A model generated the notes under the pieces. That model was not told the DNA's origin. It made no database searches and worked only from the letters and a program-made list of their open reading frames with translations. This document shows positions 1 through 7,592 of a DNA stretch of 64,000 nt, piece after piece. Made by a program: the position numbers and the translations under genes. Source of the stretch: Candidatus Baltobacteraceae bacterium (GTDB lineage: Bacteria; Vulcanimicrobiota; Vulcanimicrobiia; Vulcanimicrobiales; Vulcanimicrobiaceae). Where the stretch lies: the NCBI GenBank assembly GCA_036488875.1, contig DASXGW010000001.1, positions 248,001 to 312,000 on the forward strand. The letters are read 5' to 3'. The first letter of the stretch is position 1; each line of letters begins with the position of its first letter.

Positions 1-1
1 G

Positions 2-907
2 AGCAGTACGAACTTCGGCACGATTTCGCACGTCGGCTTCGCCGGGGTACGCAGCATCGGCATCGGCGGTGCGGTGCTGCACGACGAAGTCGTGAAGATC
101 AATCCGTACGCGTTTGCCAAGAGCGAACGCGGTCCGCGCGCCCCCAAAGCGGGGTGGCTCGGACTGGAGTTTTTCGAACGGTTCGCGGTGACGTTCGATC
201 CGCGCAACCACACGATGACGTTGCGGCCGCTCAACGCGCCGCGGCCGGCGGCGGCGGGGACGAAAGTACCGATCGTCTTTGACGAGGATTCGCCGCTTGC
301 GGGATGTTCGGTCGCGGGCAAGGCTGGTTTGTGCATGCTCGATACGGGAAATGCCGCGCCGGTCATCGTGGCAAGTCGCTGGGCGACGCGCGTTGGCGTG
401 GCATCGCTTCTTGAGCGCGGCTCGTTCGTTGGAAGCGGCACGTACGTGTCGCGCGCTCCCGTCGGCGTCGGACCGTTTCTGCGTCCCCGCGAGGTTGTCA
501 TGTACGAGCCCGACCCCAATGCCGAACTCTTCACCGACGAGGCGGCAATTCTCAGCGAGGCGTTCATCGACGGATTCATGTCGACGTTCGACTACGCGCG
601 CCGGGGGGTGTGGCTGCAGCCGCTTGCGCGCGATCCGACGCCGTATAATCGCTCCGGCGTCATCGCAGCGAAGCAAGCCGATGGAACGTTTATCGCTCGC
701 TACGTCATAGTAGGCTCTGGCGCTGCCCTTGCCGGCGTGCGCAAGGGCGACGTCATTGCCGCCGTCGACGGCGTTTCGGCGAAGCAGTTCTCGGGCGCGG
801 ACTTCGCGACGGCAAACGCCCTGCCGCAGCGGAGGACGATCGCGTTTACGATCGTGCGCGACGGGCGAAAACGCGTGGTTACCGTGCCGATGCGAGCCCT
901 CATTTAA
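2..907 (+). CDS. Retropepsin-like aspartyl protease with C-terminal PDZ domain (5' truncated)
   Basis: The reading frame is open from the first bases of the window, so the gene starts upstream; the GTG at 74 is internal, because the residues before it (SIGIGGAVLHDEV) continue the fold. A CMLDTGN segment near base 345 matches the D-T-G active-site motif of retropepsin-like aspartyl proteases; the partner motif may lie upstream or in the missing part. The last 80 or so residues (GSGAALAGVRKGDVIAAVDG) form a PDZ domain, which usually binds C-termini or unfolded peptides. This protease-PDZ order is known for secreted or periplasmic bacterial proteins. The export signal cannot be seen because the N-terminus is missing. 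Domain assignment is fairly sure; the substrate is unknown. Confidence 0.75.
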   Translation, partial: SSTNFGTISHVGFAGVRSIGIGGAVLHDEVVKINPYAFAKSERGPRAPKAGWLGLEFFERFAVTFDPRNHTMTLRPLNAPRPAAAGTKVPIVFDEDSPLAGCSVAGKAGLCMLDTGNAAPVIVASRWATRVGVASLLERGSFVGSGTYVSRAPVGVGPFLRPREVVMYEPDPNAELFTDEAAILSEAFIDGFMSTFDYARRGVWLQPLARDPTPYNRSGVIAAKQADGTFIARYVIVGSGAALAGVRKGDVIAAVDGVSAKQFSGADFATANALPQRRTIAFTIVRDGRKRVVTVPMRALI

Positions 908-949
908 CGCACTTTCTGAAGGGTAAAAAGGGGCCGGGCGGAAGCAGCA

Positions 950-2133
950 ATGATGATGCGGTCTTTCTCATCTGTTGTTTTGGTATTTCTGTTGGCCCTC
1001 GGAAGCTGCGCCGGCAGGTCGACGAGCGCGCTGCCGTTCGCGCACGCGGCTGCGCGAGCGCACTCTGCATCCGCGGACACGCTGCTGCACAGCTTCGGGA
1101 ATACGGGTGACGGATACAATCCGTCGGGTCCGCTGGTCTTACTCAACGGTCTGTGGTACGGAACCACGCAGTATGGCGGGAAGTACCGCAACGGCACGGT
1201 CTTCACCATCGACGCGAACGGGAACGAGAAGATCCTCCACGATTTTGGATTCAAGAAGGACGGCGCGCAGCCGTTCGCTGGATTGATCGTCGTGAAGGGA
1301 ACGCTGTACGGAACGACCGAGATCGGCGGCCGCAAAGGGAAAGGCACCGTTTTTAGCATCACGCCGGCGGGCGTGGAGCACGTGCTGCACAGCTTTACCG
1401 GTTCGCCGGATGGGTGGGGACCGCAGGCATCGCTTGTATACGCTCGCGGCACGCTTTACGGAACGACGTATTACGGCGGAACCGTCGCTCAAAGCGGCGT
1501 CGTTTTTGGCGTCACGCTCGGTGGAAAAGAATCGATCGTTCACACGTTCACCGATGGGAAAGACGGCGCGACGCCGGTCGCTCCGTTGATCTACTCGCGC
1601 GGAGTTCTGTACGGAACGAGTGTGGCCGGCGGTTCGCAAGGCCAGGGAGCGGCGTATTCGATCGATCTGAGCGGCAAGTTCAAAACGCTGCATAGCTTCA
1701 GCCCGAGCGATAACTGGCCCACCGGCATGGTGATGGTCAACGGCGTTCTTTATGGAACCACCGACGGGCACACCGACAACGTCGGCGTTTTCTATTCGCT
1801 CACCACCAAGGCAAGTACACCAAGCTCTACACGTTTTTGCAAAACGGCGGCTTCGATGCGATCCACCCGTACGGACCGCTCATTGCGGTCGGAAACGTGA
1901 TCTACGGAACTTCGGCCTACGGGGGTGGCGCAGATAATGGCACGGTGTTCAGCTTTACGACCGCTGGCCAAGAGCAAATCGTGTACGCTTTTGAACCCGC
2001 GCCCGACGGCGTGCTTCCGAAGGACGGCGTGACGTACTACCAGGGGCGCCTGTACGGAGTGACGTACGACGGCGGAACGTATCCGATGGCAAATACTCTC
2101 GGAGGCGGCACGGCCTACTCCGTCGCGCTGTAA
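950..2133 (+). pseudogene. GloVer-type tandem-repeat lipoprotein, one-base frameshift
   Basis: The N-terminus is a lipoprotein signal (hydrophobic stretch ending LALGSCAG, Cys near residue 21). Seven or eight degenerate repeats follow, each about 38 residues, with the pattern LxxxNGxLYGTTxxGG-GxVFxIxxxGxExxLHSF. This fits the 'choice-of-anchor, GloVer-containing' families, which are secreted beta-propeller-like proteins of unknown role. The frame from 950 runs out of repeat sequence at 1810 and ends at 1900 in unrelated residues. The other frame resumes the repeat exactly (GKYTKLYTFLQNGG) and continues to 2133. A single missing G around 1808-1812 explains this; restored, the protein would be 394 residues. 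It may be a real lesion, an assembly error or phase variation. Confidence 0.75.
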
Positions 2134-2141
2134 GAGATACC

Positions 2142-2432
2142 ATGAGCGCTTATCGAGACGAGCTGCAGGCCGCGGAACGACTAGGACTCGCGGCATACGA
2201 AGCGATGGAGCGGTGGGTGAGCCGACCGCCCGACGCGACCGACGATACGCCCGGCGCGGTGCTCGAAGGTTACGCACGCGATTTACGCGAGAGCCGCGAG
2301 CGGTTACGGAAGTTGCTGGCCGATCACGGCATTCGCGACGATATCGAGCAAGCGCTGGCGAAGAGTGAACAGTATCACCGCAGCCTAGGACTGTCGATCA
2401 GGGACAAGCCGGAACCAATAGAAGAAGAGTAA
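2142..2432 (+). CDS. Small charged helical protein, function unknown
   Basis: 96 residues, ATG start 8 bases after the preceding gene. The sequence is mostly helical and rich in Arg and Glu (YARDLRESRERLRKLLADHG), with no signal peptide, no cysteines and no membrane segment, so it is probably a cytosolic coiled-coil-prone protein. I do not recognise a family. Codon use and even charge spacing look like real coding sequence. No promoter is visible in the 8-base gap, so it may be co-transcribed with the GloVer gene. Confidence 0.55.
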   Translation: MSAYRDELQAAERLGLAAYEAMERWVSRPPDATDDTPGAVLEGYARDLRESRERLRKLLADHGIRDDIEQALAKSEQYHRSLGLSIRDKPEPIEEE

Positions 2433-2449
2433 TCTGCTCAACGTCGAAC

Positions 2450-2695
2450 ATGTCAAAGTCGTCCAGGATTTTTTGGACGCGCGCCGCTCCGAGCATCGGA
2501 GCGAAATCGATCGACATCATCGCATCCGCAACAGTCCCTGCCAAGAAGCGCTCGAAAGCGCCTCCTAAAGTGTACGCTCCTCACGAACATTTCGGAAGTC
2601 CGCTGAACGTCTGCCGAATCTGCGGCGAAAAGTACTCCTACGTTCCCCGCCCCGTTCCGCCGGCCGGCTCAACGCCGAGCCCCGCTGCGAAATGA
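2450..2695 (+). CDS. Small protein with one CxxC motif, doubtful frame
   Basis: 81 residues from ATG 2450. The C-terminal half (PHEHFGSPLNVCRICGEKYSY) looks like a genuine small zinc-binding or knuckle segment, with a single CRIC. The first half is weak: another frame between about 2434 and 2565 reads more like protein (VVQDFLDARRSEHRSEIDR) but has no good start and stops before the cysteines. So either the N-terminus is as given or there is a frameshift near 2560. No family recognised. Confidence 0.35.
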   Translation: MSKSSRIFWTRAAPSIGAKSIDIIASATVPAKKRSKAPPKVYAPHEHFGSPLNVCRICGEKYSYVPRPVPPAGSTPSPAAK

Positions 2696-2697
2696 AA

Positions 2698-2721
2698 AGA
2701 GCCGCGCTCTCGCGCGGCTCT
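2698..2721 (-). terminator. Rho-independent terminator of the tRNA pair
   Basis: Perfect 10-bp stem AGAGCCGCGC/GCGCGGCTCT with a 4-base loop. On the minus strand it is followed by TTTTCATTT, giving a standard intrinsic terminator 6 bases after tRNA-Glu. On the plus strand the same hairpin follows the 2450-2695 gene but has only a weak T tract (GAAGTTT), so it may act in both directions with less strength there. Confidence 0.85.
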
Positions 2722-2727
2722 GAAGTT

Positions 2728-2800
2728 TAGCCCCAACCGGATTCGAACCGGTGTTACCGCCGTGAGAGGGCGGCGTCCTAGGCCTCTAGACGATAGGGCC
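2728..2800 (-). tRNA. tRNA-Glu (anticodon CTC)
   Basis: Read on the minus strand, the sequence folds as a cloverleaf. The acceptor is GGCCCTA/TGGGGCT with two G-U pairs. The anticodon arm is CCGCC-CTCTCAC-GGCGG with anticodon CTC. The T arm is ACCGG-TTCGAAT-CCGGT. Discriminator base is A. The CCA end is not encoded. It follows tRNA-Gln by one base and is probably cut from the same transcript. Confidence 0.95.
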
Positions 2801-2801
2801 A

Positions 2802-2879
2802 TGGCTCCGGGTGATGGATTCGAACCACCGAAATGCCTGATTCAGAGTCAGGTGCCTTACCAGACTTGGCTAACCCGGA
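2802..2879 (-). tRNA. tRNA-Gln (anticodon CTG)
   Basis: Minus-strand cloverleaf with acceptor TCCGGGT/ACCCGGA, anticodon arm CCTGA-CTCTGAA-TCAGG (anticodon CTG), T arm with GGTTCGAATCC, discriminator G. Unlike its neighbour tRNA-Glu, it has an encoded CCA at 2802-2804. It is the first gene of the two-tRNA unit. Confidence 0.95.
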
Positions 2880-2895
2880 CCGGTAGCGACCGTTT

Positions 2896-2925
2896 ATACT
2901 ACACGACCGGCGTCCCATCTTGCAA
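2896..2925 (-). promoter_or_regulatory. Sigma70-type promoter of the tRNA pair
   Basis: On the minus strand TTGCAA (2925-2920) is followed after 18 bases by TAGTAT (2901-2896), and tRNA-Gln starts 17 bases further on. The promoter overlaps the last codons of the HNH gene, so the tRNAs need not depend on read-through from it. Confidence 0.5.
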
Positions 2926-3354
2926 GCACGTGCGGCGCCCGACGTTTCGGCGCCCGTAGGTCGCCGTCTGGCTGTGGCAGTTCGGGCAGAGCATGCGCAG
3001 GTTTTCTAAGCGGTAATCGTCATGGATCCCATTGATATGATCTATCTGCACGGTCAGGGGCTCGCCCAGCCACTCGGTAAGACCGCACTCCTGGCAGCGA
3101 TTCTCGAGCAGTCCAACCCCAAGCAGGCGGCGCTTTATGTTCGTCCTGCTTTTTGCGGTTGCTAGAAGTTCCAGGAGCGGGGTCGCTAGCGGCCGTGTTT
3201 TAAACTCACCGCGTTTGAGAGCTTTATGCCAAGCGCCTCTGCAGAAGCCAAACCTTTCGATGCATTTTGTAAGGGGATGGCCTTCATCATAATAACGTTG
3301 AATCTCCGACCAATCGTAGCGGCGACGCCTGTCGGTGCCCGGACTGCGCCTCAT
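2899..3354 (-). CDS. HNH endonuclease-family protein (short paralogue)
   Basis: 151 residues. The N-terminal 45 residues hold one copy of a small module (YDWSEIQRYYDEGH, then CIERFGFCRGAWHKALKRG) that looks like a helix-turn-helix or NUMOD-type DNA-binding unit. The C-terminal half is an HNH nuclease domain with zinc-binding CQEC, the IDHINGIHDDYRLENLRML core and a CPNCHSQT end; the H-N-H residues are present. HNH proteins of this layout are found as homing-type or stand-alone nucleases. The start overlaps the 3' end of the longer paralogue by 4 bases, so the two are translationally coupled. The gene ends 20 bases before tRNA-Gln. Target unknown. Confidence 0.8.
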   Translation of the reverse strand: MRRSPGTDRRRRYDWSEIQRYYDEGHPLTKCIERFGFCRGAWHKALKRGEFKTRPLATPLLELLATAKSRTNIKRRLLGVGLLENRCQECGLTEWLGEPLTVQIDHINGIHDDYRLENLRMLCPNCHSQTATYGRRNVGRRTCLQDGTPVV

Positions 3355-3992
3355 GCGGCCTCGTAACCCAAAAGCAGCGGACTCAAACGGCGAAGGTTTC
3401 GTCCCCCGAACGTTGGTGTTTGACTATGACAGTTAGGACAAAGCATTCTGAGGTTCTCTAGGCGCCAATCATTCTTGTCACCGTTGATGTGGTCGATGTG
3501 GATCGCCAGTGGCTTGCCGCGCCAGTCGGTGACTCCGCACCTCAAACATTGATTCGTTAGGACGCCTTCTCGTAGGAGACGTAGCTTCTTACGCCAGCGT
3601 GAGGACTGCGACTGCAATATTTGAGAGAGCAGTCGTTTAACGCGATCCCCGGGCCTAATGTCGCCGCGTTTTACGGCGCCTTCCCAGGCCTTGGAGCAGA
3701 ATCCGAAACGTGCCACGCACTGTAGATACGAATGACCGGCTTCGTAGTAGGCACGTATTTCTGCCCAGTCGTATTTGCGCCGGCGATCGCGATACGGCGT
3801 AGCCTTAGAGCGTAGTCGCCCACTTTTTATGGCCTTGACCCAAGCGGTATGCGAGAATCCAAATTTCTTCGAGCACTCGACAAAACCGTGGCCTGCGTCG
3901 TGATAGGCTTGCACCGCGGCCCAGTCGTGTAACAGTCGTCCCATGCGGCGATCGTAGAATATCCGTGTGCCAACTGGGTGGCATTCACGCAA
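3351..3992 (-). CDS. HNH endonuclease-family protein (long paralogue, two N-terminal modules)
   Basis: 213 residues. The N-terminal part has two copies of the module found once in the downstream paralogue: HDWAAVQAYHDAGHG...FGFSHTAWVKAIKSG and YDWAEIRAYYEAGHS...FGFCSKAWEGAVKRG. The C-terminal HNH domain carries CLRC, the HIDHINGDKNDWRLENLRM core and CPNCHSQT, so the metal and catalytic residues are intact. A start at MGRLLHDW, 16 codons in, is also possible. The tandem pair looks like a duplication with module gain or loss. No phage or transposon gene is adjacent. A role as a small mobile nuclease or a defence component is a guess. Confidence 0.8.
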   Translation of the reverse strand: MRECHPVGTRIFYDRRMGRLLHDWAAVQAYHDAGHGFVECSKKFGFSHTAWVKAIKSGRLRSKATPYRDRRRKYDWAEIRAYYEAGHSYLQCVARFGFCSKAWEGAVKRGDIRPGDRVKRLLSQILQSQSSRWRKKLRLLREGVLTNQCLRCGVTDWRGKPLAIHIDHINGDKNDWRLENLRMLCPNCHSQTPTFGGRNLRRLSPLLLGYEAA

Positions 3993-4005
3993 ACGCGGGT
4001 AAGAG

Positions 4006-4037
4006 GAGAGGGCTGGGCCGCTAGGCCGGGCCCTCTC
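4006..4037. other. Inverted repeat in the divergent intergenic region
   Basis: GAGAGGGC (4006-4013) pairs with GCCCTCTC (4030-4037), enclosing a second palindrome GGCC-GCTA-GGCC. It lies between the start of the minus-strand HNH gene and the plus-strand nucleotidyltransferase and could be an operator or a transcript hairpin. Confidence 0.5.
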
Positions 4038-4065
4038 GACGCATCCGGGCGTCGCACGATAGAAT
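4036..4065 (+). promoter_or_regulatory. Possible promoter for the nucleotidyltransferase operon
   Basis: TCGACG (4/6 match to TTGACA) at 4036-4041 and TAGAAT at 4060-4065, spacer 18. Transcription would begin near 4072, 24 bases before the GTG start at 4096; a G-rich run at 4085-4090 can serve as ribosome binding site. Confidence 0.4.
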
Positions 4066-4095
4066 CGGGGTCTACACCTACTACAGGGGGGTTTT

Positions 4096-5178
4096 GTGCA
4101 AGCGATCGTTCTGGTCGGGGGCGAGGGGACGCGGCTGCGGCCGCTGACCTACGGCACGCCCAAGCCGATGGTGCCGATCATGAACGTGCCGTTCCTGGCG
4201 CGGACCATGGAGCGCTTGTACGAGGCGGGCATCCGCGACGTCATCCTTCCGGCCGGCTACATGCCCCAAGCCATCGTCGACTACTTTGGCGACGGCTCGC
4301 GCCTCGACATGAAGATCACCTACGTCATCGAGCAGACGCCGATGGGCACCGCCGGTGCCATCAAGAACGTCGAGGAGCATATTACCGGCCGCTTCTTCGT
4401 GCTCAACGGCGACGTGCTCACCAGCCTCGACCTCACGGCGATGCTGGCGTTTCACGACGCGAAGGGCGGACTTGGCGCGCTGCATCTGATACGCGTCGAC
4501 GATCCGTCGTCGTTCGGCTGCGTCGTGCACGACGCGGACGATCGCGTCGGCGCCTTCGTCGAGAAGCCGCCAAAAGGCGAGGAACCGACGAACGAAATCA
4601 ACGCCGGAACGTACCTCTTGGAGCGCGAGATACTCGACTTCATTCCGGCCGGCCGAAACGTGTCGATCGAACGCGAAACGTTTCCGCAAGTTATTGCCGC
4701 CGGCAAGGATCTCTACGCGTATACGACGTCCGATTACTGGATCGATCTCGGCCGTCCGGAAAACTATTTAGCCGCGCACCGCGACGTGCTCAGCGGAGCA
4801 ATGCCGCTCGCACTCGAGCCGGGCATCAGCGGCTCGGGGCGTGACGCGCTGCGCGGACATCCGGGCGTCGTTCCACCGGTTCATGCCGACGACGACGTCG
4901 TCGTCGACGCCAGCGCCAAAATCGGTCCCAACGTCGTGCTCGGACGCGGCTGCAGCATCGGCGCCAACGCCGTGGTTCGCGAGTCGGTCCTCTGGGAGCG
5001 GGTAAGCGTCGGCTCGGGAGCCGCGATCGAAGAGACGATTATTGCCAGCGGCGCCACGATTGGGCCCAAGGCCCAGGTCGGCCGCGGCAGCGTCATTGGC
5101 CACGACGTCAGCGTCGAGCCCGGCCAGGTCCTCGAACCAGGCAGCCGCTTGGGTCCCGTGGTCAAGGCGGCGACCTAA
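4096..5178 (+). CDS. NDP-sugar pyrophosphorylase (mannose-1-phosphate guanylyltransferase-like)
   Basis: 360 residues, GTG start. It would join a sugar-1-phosphate to an NTP, giving an activated sugar for surface glycans. The N-terminal nucleotidyltransferase domain shows the signature VGGEGTRLRPLT, the lysine region PKPMVPI and the metal-binding LNGDVLTS near residue 100; EKPPKG and the NAGTYLLE segment follow. From about residue 245 the chain becomes a left-handed beta-helix of hexapeptide repeats (IGPNVVLGRGCSIGANAVV), as in GDP-mannose and glucose-1-phosphate enzymes. The next genes are a GT4 glycosyltransferase and a glycosidase-like protein, and a paralogue lies at 14367. Sugar and base specificity cannot be read from the sequence. 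Confidence 0.88.
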   Translation: MQAIVLVGGEGTRLRPLTYGTPKPMVPIMNVPFLARTMERLYEAGIRDVILPAGYMPQAIVDYFGDGSRLDMKITYVIEQTPMGTAGAIKNVEEHITGRFFVLNGDVLTSLDLTAMLAFHDAKGGLGALHLIRVDDPSSFGCVVHDADDRVGAFVEKPPKGEEPTNEINAGTYLLEREILDFIPAGRNVSIERETFPQVIAAGKDLYAYTTSDYWIDLGRPENYLAAHRDVLSGAMPLALEPGISGSGRDALRGHPGVVPPVHADDDVVVDASAKIGPNVVLGRGCSIGANAVVRESVLWERVSVGSGAAIEETIIASGATIGPKAQVGRGSVIGHDVSVEPGQVLEPGSRLGPVVKAAT

Positions 5179-5295
5179 GATAAAGGTCTCGCCCAGTCGG
5201 GCATGGCAAGGGAACGCTGACCAGGCAAGCGGGTTTTACACGCATCCCCGCAGGGGTAATTTTAAGTCCTACCTGTGGAGGAGCTGACCGACCAT

Positions 5296-6468
5296 ATGCT
5301 GCCGCCGCGTGCCCTATTCTTAGGTTCATATCCGCCCCGTGAGTGCGGTATTGCTACCTTTACCAAGGACGTCGTCGACTCGTACAACCGTGCGTTCGGC
5401 GTCTCGAGCGAGGTCATCGCGATCGACGAGCCCGGCGGCGAAGTCCGCCGGTACGGACCCGAAGTCGTCGCCCGCATCGCCGAGCAAGACCGCTTCAGCT
5501 ATGCCGGTATGGCGCGCTTCGTCAACCGCAGCGCGGCGCAGCTGATCAACGTTCAGCACGAATACGGACTATTCGGCGGCGATCGCGGCGAGTGGCTGAT
5601 CGACTTTCTGAGCGCGCTGGAGAAGCCCGCCGTCCTGACGATGCACACCGTGCTGCCCGAACCGGACGAAACGATGCTGCGCGTCACGCGCGAGCTGTGC
5701 GCGCACGCTTCGCGCGTCGTCTCGCTTTCGCAAACCGGGCGCGATTTGCTCGAAACCGTCTACGGGATCGATCCCGCCACTCTGCGCGTCATCCACCACG
5801 GCGTTCCCGACGTTCCGTTCCAAAGCACCGACGCCGCCAAAGCGTCGTTCGGCATCGGTCAGCGGACGGTCATCTCGACGTTCGGCTTGATCAGCCGCGG
5901 CAAAGGCCTCGAATACGCGATCGAGGCGATGCGCACGGTCGTCAAACGCCATCCCGAAGTGCTCTACCTCATTCTTGGCGAGACGCATCCGGTGGTGCGC
6001 CGGCGGGAAGGCGAGTCGTATCGCGAATCGGTGCAGGCGCTGGTACGCGAGTACGGTCTGCAGTACAACGTGCAGCTCGTCGACCGGTACCTCGATTTCG
6101 ACGAACTCGTCGGCTACTTACAGGCGACTGACATCTATTTGACGCCGTACCTGAATCCGGTGCAGATCGTCAGCGGCACGTTAGCCTATGCGGTCGGTTG
6201 CGGAAAAGCGATCGTTTCGACGCCGTATCTCTACGCTCAAGAGCTCCTGGCGCACAATCGCGGCTTCTTGTGCGAGTTCCGCGACGCCGATTCGATCGCG
6301 CGTCAACTCACCATGCTGCTCGACGATCCCGCGTTGCGGCGCGCTACGGAGCGCCGCGCGTACCGCTTCGGCCGCCAAATGACGTGGCCGCACGTTGCCG
6401 TGGAGTACGGAAATCTGTTCCTGGAACTGGCGCCGCCCGAGTCGCTGGAATTGGTGTCGACCGCTTAG
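5296..6468 (+). CDS. GT4-family glycosyltransferase
   Basis: 390 residues from ATG 5296. A GTG 21 bases upstream is in frame but lies before the GGAGGAG ribosome binding site, so ATG is preferred. The N-terminus (FLGSYPPRECGIATFTKDV) is typical of GT-B enzymes that sense a 'GIATF' acceptor site. The C-terminal Rossmann half has the FGLISRGKGLEYAIEAM nucleotide-sugar region and an E-x7-E-like segment around YLTPYLNPVQIVSGTLAYAV. It would move a sugar from a nucleotide donor to an acceptor in the cytosol. It lies between the pyrophosphorylase and an alpha/alpha-barrel protein; this GT4 plus glycosidase-like pairing recurs in bacterial mannose/glucan gene sets. Acceptor unknown. Confidence 0.85.
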   Translation: MLPPRALFLGSYPPRECGIATFTKDVVDSYNRAFGVSSEVIAIDEPGGEVRRYGPEVVARIAEQDRFSYAGMARFVNRSAAQLINVQHEYGLFGGDRGEWLIDFLSALEKPAVLTMHTVLPEPDETMLRVTRELCAHASRVVSLSQTGRDLLETVYGIDPATLRVIHHGVPDVPFQSTDAAKASFGIGQRTVISTFGLISRGKGLEYAIEAMRTVVKRHPEVLYLILGETHPVVRRREGESYRESVQALVREYGLQYNVQLVDRYLDFDELVGYLQATDIYLTPYLNPVQIVSGTLAYAVGCGKAIVSTPYLYAQELLAHNRGFLCEFRDADSIARQLTMLLDDPALRRATERRAYRFGRQMTWPHVAVEYGNLFLELAPPESLELVSTA

Positions 6469-6471
6469 ATC

Positions 6472-7515
6472 ATGGCCACGCTTCCGACGCTCGAACATCT
6501 GGCGGTCCTCTCCGACGACGCCGGAATCATTCAGCACGCTACCGAGAACGTGCCCAACCGCAAGACCGGCTATTGCACGGACGACGTGGGCCGGGCGTTC
6601 ATCGTAACGTTGCAGTCTTTGCAGCTAGCGCCGCGCGACGAGCTGGCCGACCGTTTGGCATCGACGTATTTGGCGTTCCTGGAGGACGCGCAGCTCGAGG
6701 ACGGCCGCTTCCATAATTTCATGTCGTACGAGCGTTCGTGGCTGGACGAGGTCGGCACTGAGGACAGCATCGGGCGCGCGGTGTGGGCGCTGGGCTACGG
6801 CGTTCGCTACGCGCCGCGTGAGCCGTGGCGGCGCGTATGCCGCATGCTTTTCGATCGCGCGCTGCCGGCGATCGAGGCGCTGGAGTTTCCACGTTCGCGC
6901 GCATATGCGATGCTGGGTTTGGCGCACGCCTATCCCGCGTTGCACGACGTGTCCTACGCTGCGGCGTTTCGGCACCTCGCCGACACGCTCGTCGCGGCTT
7001 ACGATGCCACTAGCGACGGCGACTGGGCGTGGTTCGAGCCCGAGATGACCTACGATAACGCGCGTCTGTGCGAAGCGCTCGTTCGCGCGGGACAGGCTTT
7101 GAACGAGCCGCGATACGCCGACTTAGGCTTGGTAACGCTCGCCTTTTACGAGCGAACCACCACCGTGGACGGTATTTTCGTCCCAATCGGCAACGACGGG
7201 TGGTACCCGCGAGGCGGCTCGCGCGCAATCTACGACCAGCAACCGCTCGAGGCGTACGCAACGATCGACGCCCAGCTCGCCGCCTACGACGCCACCTCGG
7301 ATCCGGCTCGGATGGCCGCAGCGGAGCTCGCGCTGGCATGGTATTACGGTAAGAACTCGCGCGGCGTCGTGATGGCACACGGCGGCGGATGCTACGACGG
7401 GCTCGGCGAAAATGCGGTCAATCGCAATATGGGCGCCGAATCGACGCTGGCGCTGCTGGCGGGGTCCTATACGATGGCACTTCGCCGTCCTCGGACGTTA
7501 CGCGCGGTGCGATAA
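6472..7515 (+). CDS. Six-hairpin glycosidase-like protein
   Basis: 347 residues, start 3 bases after the GT4 stop, so translated from the same mRNA. Regular helices with conserved aromatic and acidic patches (TGYCTDDVGRAFIV, WAWFEPEMTYDNARLCEAL, QPLEAYATIDA) indicate an alpha/alpha toroid as in glycoside hydrolases and epimerases. There is no signal peptide, so it acts inside the cell. Proteins of this type sit beside GT4 enzymes in many genomes, and their activity is not settled. Possible roles are trimming or epimerising the product of the neighbouring glycosyltransferase. I cannot name the catalytic acid. Confidence 0.7.
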   Translation: MATLPTLEHLAVLSDDAGIIQHATENVPNRKTGYCTDDVGRAFIVTLQSLQLAPRDELADRLASTYLAFLEDAQLEDGRFHNFMSYERSWLDEVGTEDSIGRAVWALGYGVRYAPREPWRRVCRMLFDRALPAIEALEFPRSRAYAMLGLAHAYPALHDVSYAAAFRHLADTLVAAYDATSDGDWAWFEPEMTYDNARLCEALVRAGQALNEPRYADLGLVTLAFYERTTTVDGIFVPIGNDGWYPRGGSRAIYDQQPLEAYATIDAQLAAYDATSDPARMAAAELALAWYYGKNSRGVVMAHGGGCYDGLGENAVNRNMGAESTLALLAGSYTMALRRPRTLRAVR

Positions 7516-7525
7516 TTATCGTCGT

Positions 7526-7565
7526 CCTTCGACTTCGGCGCTTCGCGCCTACGCTCAGGATGACA
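7526..7565 (+). repeat. Dispersed hairpin repeat, long form (copy 1)
   Basis: CCTTCGACTTC, then hairpin GGCGC-TTC-GCGCC, then TACGCTCAGGATGACA. It matches copies at 32111 and 33683 at both ends, but the hairpin arms differ in a compensatory way (GGCGC/GCGCC here, GCGCCC/GGGCGC there). It lies in the 77-base gap before pcrA. Confidence 0.8.
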
Positions 7566-7592
7566 TAAAGTGCCTCCGGCGAATAGAGAATA

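Noticed and set aside
2728-3992. Integrated phage or genomic island at the tRNA genes
   Set aside because: No integrase, no repeated tRNA end and no phage genes; only two HNH genes are present.
5179-5295. Possible riboswitch or terminator between the nucleotidyltransferase and GT4 genes
   Set aside because: Only a 4-bp CCCC-GCA-GGGG stem followed by TAATTTT is visible and the sequence fits no riboswitch consensus I know.
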